Shown: positions 32,926 through 42,248 of the stretch, in pieces
Layout: the number at the start of each line of letters is the position of its first letter
How positions within the stretch are numbered: the first letter of the stretch is position 1
Source of the DNA: Nitzschia sp. DOCU1
Lineage: Eukaryota; Bacillariophyta; Bacillariophyceae; Bacillariales; Bacillariaceae
Length of the DNA: 64,000 nucleotides
Assembly: GCA_951394045.1 (NCBI GenBank)
Contig: OX595989.1
Coordinates: 186,001-250,000 of the forward strand
Reading direction: 5' to 3'
Made by a program: the position numbers and the translations under genes
Notes under the pieces: model-generated
The model's database searches: none
What the model saw: only the letters and a program-made list of their open reading frames with translations
What the model was told of the DNA's origin: nothing

Positions 32926-33995
32926 ATGGATCTAACATCGCAACCCGTCGAAGTCCCTCGAGTAAGTCTTAACCGAAGAGCAACCACCTGGAGACTAGTG
33001 CTTATGAGTGTACCGTACTCCGAGGAGGAACAAGAGCCAAGCCATACGAAACATCGTCGTTGAGGTATTTCTTTACTTTTCTCACCGACTGTCTCCCTTG
33101 TTTTGATTGCTTGGCACAGTTCACCTTCCCCTTCAAAGTGCACATTCTTCTCGAAGACGCAGCAAACGAAGGCAACAGTCATATCGTGTCCTGGCTTCCC
33201 CATGGTCACGCCTTCAAGATATTTTCCAAGAAGCTTTTCGAGACTGACATCTTGCCAAGGTACTTCACAAGTTCCATGGCTCCCAAGTATCGTAGTTTCT
33301 CGCGGCAGCTTGCGATCTACGGCTTCAAATTTGTCACCGACCCGTCATCGCCTGACCACCGATCCTATCGTCATCCACTCCTGGTGAGAGGCAACCCGGT
33401 ATTGTGCATGGGCATGGCCAGGCAAAAGATCAAGGGTAAAAGCAAACGAAGATCTACTGGGAAGCACAGCGAAAAACGGGGAGCCACCGAGACCTCTCCA
33501 GACTCGAAGGAACTGTCCGAGGATCAAGAAGTAATTTCTCGCCCCATACTGAATTTCACACTTTCAACCGAAACATCAGTGAAAAGGGAACAAACGCTAG
33601 TTTCCCCGATCGCATCACTCGAGGAAGTGGATACTGACTCTGATGGTCAGAGCCAAGACCATCATCACGATGTCCTGTTGGATTTCGCGATTTATGCCAA
33701 CGAGTATCTCGAAAAAATCTCGGCCTGCAAGTTGTTGTTCGGCGAACAACCATCAGATTCCCTTGATGCAAGACTCGAGCCAAGCATAATTAGCAAAATT
33801 GTGTCCCAAAGCGATCGAACCCTCCATCTCGACGGGCACAGCCAACGCCTTGAAATGGAACGTCATTCAGGCGGTCTCCGTCTGCCCAGTCACTCCGAAG
33901 AAACCCTTCCAGCCACCCATCGGAACCCGGTGACCCCAAGGTTGTATCGATCCGGTAGCTGGTTTTCCTTCCGGTCAAGATTCGATAGCCCCTGA
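32926..33995 (+). CDS. Divergent HSF-domain protein (two exons), C-terminus possibly frameshifted
   Basis: Exon 1 is 32926-32961 (12 codons, MDLTSQPVEVPR), intron 32962-33119 (GTAAGT...GGCACAG), exon 2 33120-33995; 303 residues. The HSF domain follows at once: FTFPFKVHILLEDAANEG, SHIVSWLPHGHAFKIFSKKL, APKYRSFSRQLAIYGFKF, RSYRHPLLVRG. The usual RQLN is RQLA. The same gene plan, intron site and downstream motif (LLDFAIYANEYL, near residue 215) are found in the HSF gene at 36766, so the two are tandem paralogues. After about 33945 another frame (opening near 33938) reads DSIAPDDGAAVPGCPDEILQ, which resembles the paralogue's C-terminus better than the tail used here, so a late one-base indel is likely. 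Confidence 0.8.
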
Positions 33996-34559
33996 TGATG
34001 GAGCCGCCGTTCCCGGCTGCCCAGATGAAATTCTGCAGGATATCTTAATGATGATGGCTTAACGTGGCTTTCACCAAGAGGACTTCGACTCCATTTTGGA
34101 AAGTATTCCAGAACAGTTATCGAACAAGACCTTTCCGAACGGGATCATTCATGAAATAGTTACAGAGCATCATTAGAAAATAGTTATTTCATCGCTAACA
34201 TCCTGCAAAATCATCGGCATCATCAAGAGACAATTTTCAGTCTTCCTAATCATGATATTTAGCTAGAATCGCAGCTGTTGAACCCAGTCGAGACACTCGT
34301 ATCAACGATCATGGGCTCACCTATGACACTCGAAACAACGACAAGCCAATTTAGACTGGAAGGACAAACATGGTATCCTGGTCGGTGCTGCGGTTCCATC
34401 ATCGTCTCACGGCGGGGATGCTCACGCCACCCTACCAAAGTACCTACCTTGATACTATTGCACAGATAGTACCGATGGCAATGCGCCATCAACCCAAGTC
34501 AGAGAGCACCCTGGTCGTGCTGGCAGATAATAAAGAAGATGAAATTGGATTTTAATTAT
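33996..34559. other. 3' flank of the second HSF gene
   Basis: The first 180 bases contain out-of-frame coding-like sequence (CPDEILQDILMMMA, then after a stop GFHQEDFDSILESIPEQLSN) that may be the lost C-terminus of the upstream gene. The remainder has no recognised content and leads to the LINE fragment. Confidence 0.4.
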
Positions 34560-36305
34560 TTTACGAGTGGGAAGGCTAGGAAGGTCGCGAGGTTCGGGAC
34601 CTTTGGTACTCAGAGTGTGTGGCAGTTGGAGGTGGAAGGGATGGAGCCGGAGAAATGGATGTGGGGGTGTCTGTGGGATGAGGGGTTCTTTCGTGCCGAG
34701 AGGTGGAGTGTTTGGGCGTCCGAACAGGTGCAAGCGCTATTTGTGGCGTGCTGTTGGGAGGGTGCCCTAGAGGCCGGCCTCGTAGAGGCCGAGACCAGCG
34801 CCATCGGTCCATTGGACTCGCTTGCTGATCTTGTGGGGGGCAATGCGTGAGCCGCGTATGCTCAGGTGCGTTGCACGCACTATCGCAATGCTGATGCGTG
34901 AATTCATCAAGCCTCGTACTACGGAGTATGGCTGTTGCCATTTCGCCGCAAGTTTGAGGGCAAGTTGCTTGATGAGGTTCTTCGCTTCTTGGCCCAGCAG
35001 TCCATCGGTGGAGGACACAAAAGGAGTGAACGACTGCTCAAGGCAGCCCTCAAGATATTTCTGTTTCTTGAGCCGTTCATGGCGGGCCAGGACTTTGGCT
35101 GGGTCCCGGGTTTGCTGGTTGGATTTTGCGTTGGTGTCTGTGATTCTCACATCCACGATGCAGTCGCTACCAGTGCTCCAGAGTCCTCGGATGAGAAGAT
35201 CACCCCGTTCTCCGTCATTGGAATCTGAGTGGCGCGAGGGTAGGCATTTCGCAGTCTCGGTGTTAGGCGTTTGCGCAGAGTCCACTGGCGCCGCATTGGA
35301 GTCGGGATAAATTAATGGTTCGACTCGAACACAGCTAGGTCTCGTTGCTCGGCTTGCCCAATCCTGTAGTTCGCTTACCACCTCATTATGTCGTTGAATA
35401 ATGAGGCCGCCAACTTTACACTCTAGCCCGTGCCGAATGGAGTACTGGGAGCCACAGCCATCACACCGAGTTGGTAGGTCGGGCGGTGTGCGGGAGTAGC
35501 GTAGGTACAGCGCATCGCGGAACTCCTGGGCCGAGAGTTCCGTGCCATTTATTGTAGATGGCATCACGCTCAGCCAGGCTCCAGTGTCTTGTCCCCTTGC
35601 GATCGTCCGACGGGTCGGTTCGTCCAGGGTGGCAAGAATGGATTCCAGCTGTTGAGTGTGGAGTTCCACTAGTCGTTGTTTTTGCTCCTTGACGACTGTG
35701 GTCCGGGTGGACCGGTGGTCGCAGGAGCTAAACTGGACTAGTCCTTTCAGCGCTTGGATGAGATGTGAGCAGACGAGGGTGCTGGTCTCATACTGGAGCT
35801 GAGCAGAGGTGATGGGGTTCGGGAGTGCCATGCCAGCTTTTTTGACGGGTAGCTCTGAAAGTTGGCGACGGTAGTCGTCAATTCGAGCCTCCCCAAAGAC
35901 AGCCGGCAGGAATTTGTTGGCAATTGATTTCTCAACGCCCGCGAAACGATCGCCAATTCCTTCCATGACACGTTGGACAAACTGCCACTCCTGCTGGAGG
36001 GATTTCTGTAGACCGGCATAGGCGGTCTGAGGAAATCTGGTGGCCAGGGATGATATGTCGTCCACCGCAGTTGCCCAAGCTCCAATCTTCTCGTCTAGCC
36101 ATTCCTCTTGTTTTTCCGCCAGGCCGACATATCCACCCAGGTAGCGGCTGCCGGTACAGACCTTGAATTTCAAATCAGCAAAGAAGTTCTTTGCTGTTTC
36201 TACCGCCAAAGGTTTGACGACCAAAACACTCTTGTCTGGTTCCAGAATGGAGAACCAGTGTTCTGCGCGAATACTGGTACAACAAAATATGCCAGGTACT
36301 GACAC
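34560..36305 (-). mobile_element. 5'-truncated LINE fragment with restriction-like endonuclease domain
   Basis: The minus-strand frame 36305-34767 starts abruptly in the middle of a reverse-transcriptase protein (no palm motifs remain), continues to a natural stop and is followed by about 200 bp of presumed 3' UTR. 5' truncation is typical of LINE retrotransposition. I could not find a target-site duplication, so both ends are approximate. The protein type differs from the complete LINE at 43110-51782. Confidence 0.7.
34767..36305 (-). pseudogene. Reverse transcriptase C-terminal part plus REL-endonuclease
   Basis: 512 codons read from 36305, where the frame begins with a non-ATG codon, so the original N-terminus is missing. 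Segments: thumb-like FKVCTGSRYLGGYVG and RFPQTAYAGLQKSLQQEWQF (residues about 47-125); then CDGCGSQYSIRHGLECKVGG with RHN (about 281-306), the zinc-knuckle plus RHN pattern of R2/CRE-type LINE endonucleases; then RGDLLIRG...DCIVDVRITD (about 361-384), matching the PD-(D/E)XK core with Gly in place of Pro. The frame is free of stops, so insertion is fairly recent, but without the RT palm it cannot move itself. It lies antisense between two HSF genes. Confidence 0.75.
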
Positions 36306-36765
36306 CCTCTCAGCTTCTCTCTCCTACCTAGAGAGTTTGCTTCGGGCCTGCTTTGGTTGCGCCAACTTTTAATGCTCTTCGACTACCGGTACCTATCTTC
36401 TCATTGCTTATTGGGCTGCACGAGGTGGCGCGAAATTCTAAAACAGCTGCGGACGATTTAATACGCTCACTCGGACAAATTATTTACTATCGCGAAACGA
36501 CGGCGATTCTCAAACAACGTGCACGAATCAAATGATGCTTCGATGGTCACACGGCTTCAGCCACGCAATGACTTGTGGTGCTATGACGCCCCATCATCAC
36601 CGATGAACGAAGAACGCACGGCTCGCCTCGCCACCAAGAAAAGAAGCGCAGGCCAGCACTTTTTGTGGACTGATGGAGGCGGGATGAGCCCAGAATTTTG
36701 TTTTCAGATCTCACAATCTCAACGAACAAGCTAATTGAAAATCGACAAGATAACTCATCCTAATC
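36306..36765. other. Short intergenic stretch upstream of the third HSF gene
   Basis: It contains a near copy of the window's palindrome (CTACCGGTACC near 36383) and otherwise nothing recognised. It should carry the promoter for the gene starting at 36766. Confidence 0.4.
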
Positions 36766-37871
36766 ATGATGCAGGAGCAAGAAGAACCTCCCAAACCAGT
36801 AAGTTGTTGTGGATGCTGAGGAAACCCGAAAGAAGTAACGCCGTGGCCCTCCCAGAAACTCGTCTCTGCTGTTTTCGTCACTCCTCGTCGCCATCTCACA
36901 TCATATTCATCACGCCGCCACATTAGTTTGCGTTTCCTTATAAGCTGCATGATATCCTGGAAGATGCTGAAACAGTAGGCTTCGAGAATATCATCTCCTG
37001 GCTTCCCAACGGCCGAGGATTCAAAATCCATTCCAAGAAGCGCTTCGAGGCACAGATTCTTCCTTGTTACTACAAGACCTCAACGGCTCCAAAGTACCGA
37101 AGCTTTAGTCTCCAACTGGCGATATACGGCTTCAAACTCAACAAAGATACAGCTTCTCTCGAATGTGGAGTCTGCAACCATCCTCTCTTTGTAAGAGGCC
37201 AACCAGAATTGTGTTCAGGAATGGTGCGACGAAGAATCAAGGGTAACACTACGAAGATGAAGATGCCAAGGAACACCGCTGCTGAGCAAGAATTCCAGTC
37301 CCCGGAGCCTTTCGTTCCAGTGTCCCAGAAAGGACCAGCCAGCGCCCATAGCGTGACATCTGATGTTTCCTCGGTCAGCAATGGTGATGTTCCAGCCACC
37401 GCAGGCAGGGCAAGCACAAAGAGGCTAGGTGGGGATTCATCTCGTCAGAACGATGACTTGCTGAACTTTGCCATTTTCGCCAACAAGTACATCGATGAAC
37501 AATCCAAGAAAAAGGGCACATGTATCCACCTTGATGACGCCACGATGCAAGAGTGCCAAACGCAATACGAGGATGAATGCGCTGGTAGCAGCAGCAAAGC
37601 CGCCAGCTTCCTCAAAAGGGGGCGAATCACGAACAAGAGCGGCCAGGACCAGCGTCTTTGCGTTGTTCCGCAAGCAGCCTTTTGTCTAGAGAACCATGAT
37701 TCTGCTTCTTCGAGCAAAGGCATGTTGATGGTCTGCAATCCAAGTGATGCGAGTGGTGCTCTCACTTACTGTGGGATGCCAGAGTCGATGGTATTAGCTC
37801 TTGTCGAAAACATCCTCACGGCGGATTCACGAAATCCTACATCACAACCTTCGTCCTCATGGTGGTCATGA
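36766..37871 (+). CDS. Divergent HSF-domain protein with altered recognition helix (two exons)
   Basis: Exon 1 is 36766-36798 (MMQEQEEPPKP), intron 36799-36926 (GTAAGT...CATTAG), exon 2 36927-37871; 325 residues. The HSF domain runs from FAFPYKLHDILEDAETVG through NIISWLPNGRGFKIHSKKRF and APKYRSFSLQLAIYGFKL to CNHPLFVRGQPELCSGMVRR. In canonical HSFs this helix reads F-x-R-Q-L-N; here it is F-S-L-Q-L-A, so the DNA-contacting Arg is Leu and the Asn is Ala, and target specificity may be changed or lost. It is a tandem paralogue of the gene at 32926, with the same intron position just before the domain, and shares the motif LLNFAIFANKYIDE (about residue 190). The rest is Ser-rich and low-complexity. 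Confidence 0.85.
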
Positions 37872-38486
37872 GATGAGGACATTGAATTGTACATGAACAC
37901 GGGGCATAGGCAGTTTCAAAAGTAGTAGTCAATCCTTTATCTGCTAAGCATCGTCTGCGAACTCAATACAAGTTCGACCCTTCCCTTCCACGATGGAGCT
38001 TTCGTACTGCCATGGATCTTCGTTCAACAATGATCTTCTTTGTGAACATTTCTGCTCACCGGGTCGAGGCCTCTGGTGGTCTTTCTTTTCGATATTGGTT
38101 GCAGCCATTCATTCGGTGCCATGGCACTTCGTTCTTCAATCGTCTTCTTCGTAAACACTTCTGCTCGCCGGGTCAAGACTCATTGTTGAGCAGCTGCTGC
38201 CTTCGAACGAAATGACTTCTCCAAATACGTAGGTCGTACTGATTCCTGTGGCCGCCAGACCCCAAACGGACTAGAGGGCATCAACAACGCAAGTCCGGAC
38301 CATTCTAGACCCCAAGATTGTCGAGAGGCGGCCAACTGTCGGCAAAACCAAATGTAGATTGGGTGGCACGCAAAAAAAATGACAAATACCACACAAAAGC
38401 ACCCCACAAAGGTCAAGACCAGCTGACATGGATCTTCGTTCTCGAATCGTCTTCTTTGTAAACAGTTCTGTGCACCGGGTCAAGAC
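37872..38486 (-). pseudogene. Degenerate duplicates of the 3' end of the transporter gene
   Basis: Two partial copies of the end of the AAAP gene lie just downstream of it. Copy B (about 38119-38420, minus) still reads TFVGCFCVVFVIFFACHP and ends SFRSKAAAAQQ; the real gene has TFVGCFCVAFVSFCVPPY and SSSRKAAAEQ. Copy A (about 38010-38070) is only the post-stop segment (CATGGATCTTCGTTC...CACCGGGTC). Frames are broken. The arrangement indicates repeated tandem duplication of the gene's 3' end. Confidence 0.8.
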
Positions 38487-40034
38487 TCATTGTTCAGCTG
38501 CTGCCTTTCTCGACGACGAAATGACTTCTCCAAAGACATAGGTCGTACTGATTCCTGTAGCTGCCAGGCCCCACACTAACAAGATAGCATCCACAAATAG
38601 CAATCGCCAATGGCTGGATACAAGTGCGGCCCACTCTAGACCCACGGATTGTCCACTACCGGTAGACGAGGCCAACAACTGCCTCCACGTTAGAACCAAA
38701 TGTAGATAGGGTGGCACGCAAAAGCTGACAAATGCCACGCAAAAGCATCCCACAAAGGTCAAGACTCGAACAAATTCGGGAATGCCCACACTAATGGCGA
38801 CCGTCACAAAGCAAATACCAAATCGCACCAAAATTTGCAATCTTCGATGATTGTGATGCGGGGAATGATGATCACTCACAAGTTTTCCTTCAAGGATTTC
38901 TCCGCACGGAACAATCAAGAGCGGTGCCGTGGCCATGACGACAATGACCATTGCCAATCGCGTCACTACAGGAACGAGTCCATGAACGGGAAGTTCCGAC
39001 AAGATATCGCCCTGAATGTTTGGATACAACACCAAGAGGCCCAATGCAATGGCAATGTAAGCGATAGCCACTAGCAGTAGAGCCGCCAATGTCGCCTGAG
39101 AATGTTTGGTGGGCTCCGCCATGGATTCTCGAAAGTTGAAAGTCAAAGGCACAACTCCAAATCCAAAGACACAGCATCCAAACCATTGACTGGCACCCGC
39201 CAATCCATCTTGTGGGAGCCATTGAATCGAATCAGACGTAGAAGAAACATCATGCTCTTGTGGATGGAATAGTCCATATCCTGCCACTACTAGCAAGGTA
39301 ATTGCCAAAACCGTCAACCCAGCCGCTGACGTTTTGGTCAAATATCCCATGTCGGGCACGACGGACAGAGGCGCAATCAACAAGGCCACCATTACAGCAT
39401 CCAGTACATCCGAGTGCGTCGTCAGGGGCGTTCCTTTCAAAAAGACTCGAATGGCATCATTATAGGCGATGATAATGCCCAATAATAGCAATACTGTCAA
39501 TGTATCCAACACAAAGAGCCCCGTTGGTCCCAGTGCATACCACGCCACTTTTCCCAGAGTCGCCGTTCCACGAGGCGGGGGAGGAAGTGTCGACAAGTCA
39601 ATCAGCGACAATCGTCGTTGCTGCTCTCGCGGCTGCTCTGTTGTTGCAACATCCTGCTGCTGTTTATTGGCAGCGACTAGTAAATCCCAGCACGACGAAA
39701 GTCGATGTGACGCCACGACATTCCAAATCGCAATGGCCAGCATTCCCACTGTCGTCAAAAGAATTCCACCTTGTTTGGCCGCATACGGCAAAGCGAGGCA
39801 ACCCGTCCCCATGCAAGTTTTGGCGAGATTCGTCATGGTTTCCACGACAGTCGCAGCCCCACCACTGGCGGCATGAAATTGATGCTGCGCAATGGGCTCG
39901 TCGTCATCGAAATCGTCATCTTCAGGAACCTCATCTGCATCTGCATTTTGTTCCACAGAAATGTGCTGGTGCGTCAACAAAGGACTCCGCTCATGATGAT
40001 GATTATGATGGTGACGTACGTAGTGGTGGGTCAT
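38487..40034 (-). CDS. Amino acid transporter, AAAP/SLC32-36-38 type
   Basis: The frame has 515 codons with an ATG at 40034. A His-rich cytosolic N-terminus (MTHHYVRHHHNHHHERSPLL) and an acidic stretch precede the first membrane helix, which carries the family signature TNLAKTCMGTGCLALPYAAK (residues about 67-86), matching the N/IG-x-G-x-LALP motif of auxin/amino-acid permeases. About eleven hydrophobic segments follow (e.g. GLFVLDTLTVLLLLGIIIAY, LTVLAITLLVVAGYGLF, LAALLLVAIAYIAIALGLLV). It is probably a proton- or sodium-coupled amino acid carrier of the plasma or vacuolar membrane; substrate cannot be read from sequence. A dileucine-like SPLL in the N-tail hints at vacuolar sorting. Its 3' end is duplicated just downstream. 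Confidence 0.9.
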   Translation of the reverse strand: MTHHYVRHHHNHHHERSPLLTHQHISVEQNADADEVPEDDDFDDDEPIAQHQFHAASGGAATVVETMTNLAKTCMGTGCLALPYAAKQGGILLTTVGMLAIAIWNVVASHRLSSCWDLLVAANKQQQDVATTEQPREQQRRLSLIDLSTLPPPPRGTATLGKVAWYALGPTGLFVLDTLTVLLLLGIIIAYNDAIRVFLKGTPLTTHSDVLDAVMVALLIAPLSVVPDMGYLTKTSAAGLTVLAITLLVVAGYGLFHPQEHDVSSTSDSIQWLPQDGLAGASQWFGCCVFGFGVVPLTFNFRESMAEPTKHSQATLAALLLVAIAYIAIALGLLVLYPNIQGDILSELPVHGLVPVVTRLAMVIVVMATAPLLIVPCGEILEGKLVSDHHSPHHNHRRLQILVRFGICFVTVAISVGIPEFVRVLTFVGCFCVAFVSFCVPPYLHLVLTWRQLLASSTGSGQSVGLEWAALVSSHWRLLFVDAILLVWGLAATGISTTYVFGEVISSSRKAAAEQ

Positions 40035-40581
40035 GATGGATTACGAAAACAAAGAGTGGAAGGGGTTGAGTTAAGTATGGCAACGTCGTCAACCTCGTCT
40101 AGCTAGGTTCAAGGGGGAGATGAATGGAATCATCTGTGATGCGGAGAGAATGTCACCCATAGTTTTTTTGCGATGCCAAAAGTCGTGGATGCGAAGCGTT
40201 CACTTTTTCTGTGGTTGATGTGGCGTGGATGGGCAGACGGTGACGTCACATTTAAAATGACTAGAACGATTCTGCGGGCGGCGTACAGGCACAAGTCCAC
40301 GGTCAACAACGACCGGTACTACTTCATACTACCGGTAGTACCGGTAGAAAGTTCACTCCGAAACACGGAACACAAGGTACTATGAAGTTATCGTCCCCAT
40401 CGCATCCCGCAGATTCGGCCTCATTAAACAGAGACTGGCTACTACCTTCTGACGAGGATCCGGGGCACTTGGCATCCTCGATGATGCTTACTGCCGCCAG
40501 CATATTCTTCTTCTTTCCCCTGCCGCCCCTGCCTTATCATGTACATTCTTACTGTGTAAACAATGGTGCTGGTGGTTGATT
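40035..40581. other. Intergenic, transporter promoter side
   Basis: It holds the presumed promoter of the transporter (start 40034, minus) and the 3' flank of the hypothetical gene at 40582. It carries a TGACGTCA site and CTACCGGTAG (40329-40338) followed directly by an overlapping TACCGGTAG. No gene is seen. Confidence 0.5.
40241..40248. promoter_or_regulatory. TGACGTCA bZIP/CRE-like site about 207 bp upstream of the transporter start
   Basis: A perfect palindromic CRE core. In Phaeodactylum, TGACGT elements bound by bZIP factors control CO2/cAMP-responsive genes; whether this one works is inference from position only. An identical site occurs at 4940-4947 far from any recognised gene. Confidence 0.35.
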
Positions 40582-41181
40582 TTATTGTTCTTGTGTGGCG
40601 GCCTTTCCCCCGTCGTGGTGGTGGTTCTTTTGACGAGGAGAGATGATACATGATGATGGTACTAGTACTACCGCCGAAAATGGGGGGCGTGCTGGAGTAC
40701 TAGATGCATCATTGTCGTTGATGATCATATTTTTAGTGTGGCTTTGAGGAAGGCAAGAAGAACAAGAAGTTACAGGATGCTCCTCCTTCCGCTGATGGTG
40801 GCTCCTGCTCGTTCTCGTGCTCTCGTCCTCGTCCATCTCATCTTCTTTGAGGATTTCTTCTACAGCATCGATAATGCTTACAAGGAAGGCCATACTGTCT
40901 TTATGGTGACGATGTTGGCAACCGCCTTGTCGGAGATAATCCTTGCTGTGCAAGGTTGTTTTTGGTAGAGTTGTTAAAAGGAGTGCCTCGCGAGACGATG
41001 GTGCTCCTGCAGTACCCCCCGTAGTATGATCATTGACGAATGACCGCGGACGAGCCGACGATGAGTAGAGGTGGTGCTGGTGGTGGTACCAAAGATTCTC
41101 ATGACTTCTGCCACAAAACAACTTTGGTTCTTGCTCCATGATCTTGTTGTTTCTTTCGGTCGATTTTATGTTGTGATTCAT
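40582..41181 (-). CDS. Hypothetical protein with VSIIDAVEEIL...MDEDE motif
   Basis: The frame has 199 codons from 41181; a second ATG at 41139 (MEQEPKLFCGRS) is also possible. The N-terminal half is His/Ser rich. The central segment SMAFLVSIIDAVEEILKEDE followed by MDEDESTRTSRSHHQRKE is an amphipathic helix running into an acidic then basic stretch. This block matches the end of the small gene at 3736-4104 (VSIIDSVLDLLARDTMDEDD). Downstream of the block there are five cysteines (TSCSSCLP and others) and a basic end. No known domain. Shared block and similar polar context point to a small family; function unknown. Confidence 0.55.
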   Translation of the reverse strand: MNHNIKSTERNNKIMEQEPKLFCGRSHENLWYHHQHHLYSSSARPRSFVNDHTTGGTAGAPSSREALLLTTLPKTTLHSKDYLRQGGCQHRHHKDSMAFLVSIIDAVEEILKEDEMDEDESTRTSRSHHQRKEEHPVTSCSSCLPQSHTKNMIINDNDASSTPARPPFSAVVLVPSSCIISPRQKNHHHDGGKAATQEQ

Positions 41182-41477
41182 TCATTCTTTCGCTCACTGT
41201 TTGGTTTGTGTGACGTGAATGAACACACTGCAAACAGTCAGTGCTGTGCTTTTATGTGCCCAGCAAGCTGACGTTGCCAAACAGCTAGTTAAAGTTGCGT
41301 AGCGTCTCTTTCTTCCTTGCTGAAATAGAATTATAATACTGGGATAGGGGCTTATCATTTTGCTATTGGGAGATGCGCGCCGGTTCGCGCTTCCGTCACG
41401 AATTTCTTTGAGTTTCGAAATGCTAATTAATAGAGATTTCCTGGCTTCGATTTGGGCTTCCCGTTTGCGCTTCCCGC

Positions 41478-41508
41478 GCGAAGGATATTTGCGAAAGATA
41501 TCCTTCGC
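41478..41508. repeat. Hairpin with perfect 11-bp arms
   Basis: GCGAAGGATAT (41478-41488) and ATATCCTTCGC (41498-41508) pair exactly around a 9-nt loop, just inside the left terminal inverted repeat. Confidence 0.85.
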
Positions 41509-41813
41509 CCTTTCCTTTCCTGGTGGCATTTGCCCTTGAATTTACGCTTCAGGGGACCGACATTCATGTGTATGGGGAGCCAGCCAGCCGCTCAAGCGTT
41601 ACTACTTGGGGTATGGGCAGTAGCTAGCAAATAAAGGCTGCCTACCATCGTCATCACTACTACTAACTAATGTTGTCGCCAAGCCAATCAATCCTTTAGT
41701 TCTTCAGTAATTTGCGGTGAAACAACAAGAGTTGTGTTGAAACAAGCTACGGTAGCAGATCAGAACGAAATCCCGTGTTGCAAAATTCAATGCAAACGAA
41801 ATCACGTCTTATG

Positions 41814-41990
41814 AACTCGAGTAATGCGAAACCACTTCTTGACTGTCATAACAAATACTTAACACCAACTGTCACGAAACTGCGTATCACGATCTCAAAT
41901 GTTGCGAAACCGCATTTTAAATGTTATAACGAACTCAAGAGTTGCGAATCCCCTTTTTAATTCTTATAACCAATACTGAGGACAGCCAGG
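41814..41990 (+). repeat. Degenerate tandem repeat, about 3-4 units of 45-55 bp
   Basis: Units share GAACTC(G/A)AG(T/A) or GATCTCAAAT, then GTTGCGAAACC or similar, then TTATAAC or CATAAC. Best units are near 41814-41858, 41892-41930 and 41931-41971. Confidence 0.6.
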
Positions 41991-42248
41991 ATGATGTTTT
42001 TGTCGATGCGAACACAAGAGTGGCTGGCGTGCAGCCGGCCCACTCCCTCCAACAATGACGATTCTGATTGGCCACTGGATGAAGCGCAAACGTCACAAGA
42101 CGAAGCCAAAACCATAAAAGTTTGGGCTTCATTTGGGCCATTTGGAGCATATTTCCTTCCTTCATCCGATTCATTTGGGCTTCACGACTAAATTGACTGG
42201 AAAATGAAGCCCAAACGGGAAGCCCAAATCGAAGCCAGGAAATCTCTA

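Larger units (their letters stand above)
41431..42248. mobile_element. 818-bp element bounded by 43-bp terminal inverted repeats
   Basis: The left end 41431-41473 begins TAGAGATTTCCTGGCTTCGA; the right end 42206-42248 is its reverse complement with one mismatch in 43. If the ends are taken one base further in, AAT flanks both sides, a possible 3-bp target duplication. The inside has no transposase ORF, so it would be non-autonomous. It contains a perfect 11-bp-arm hairpin (41478-41508), a degenerate tandem repeat (41814-41990) and many copies of the word TTTGGGCTTC. It could instead be a chance product of local duplication and inversion. Confidence 0.55.

Noticed and set aside
34560..36305. 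Target-site duplication for the LINE fragment
   Set aside because: I compared about 60 bases on each side and found no shared word longer than 7-8 bases, so the borders stay approximate.
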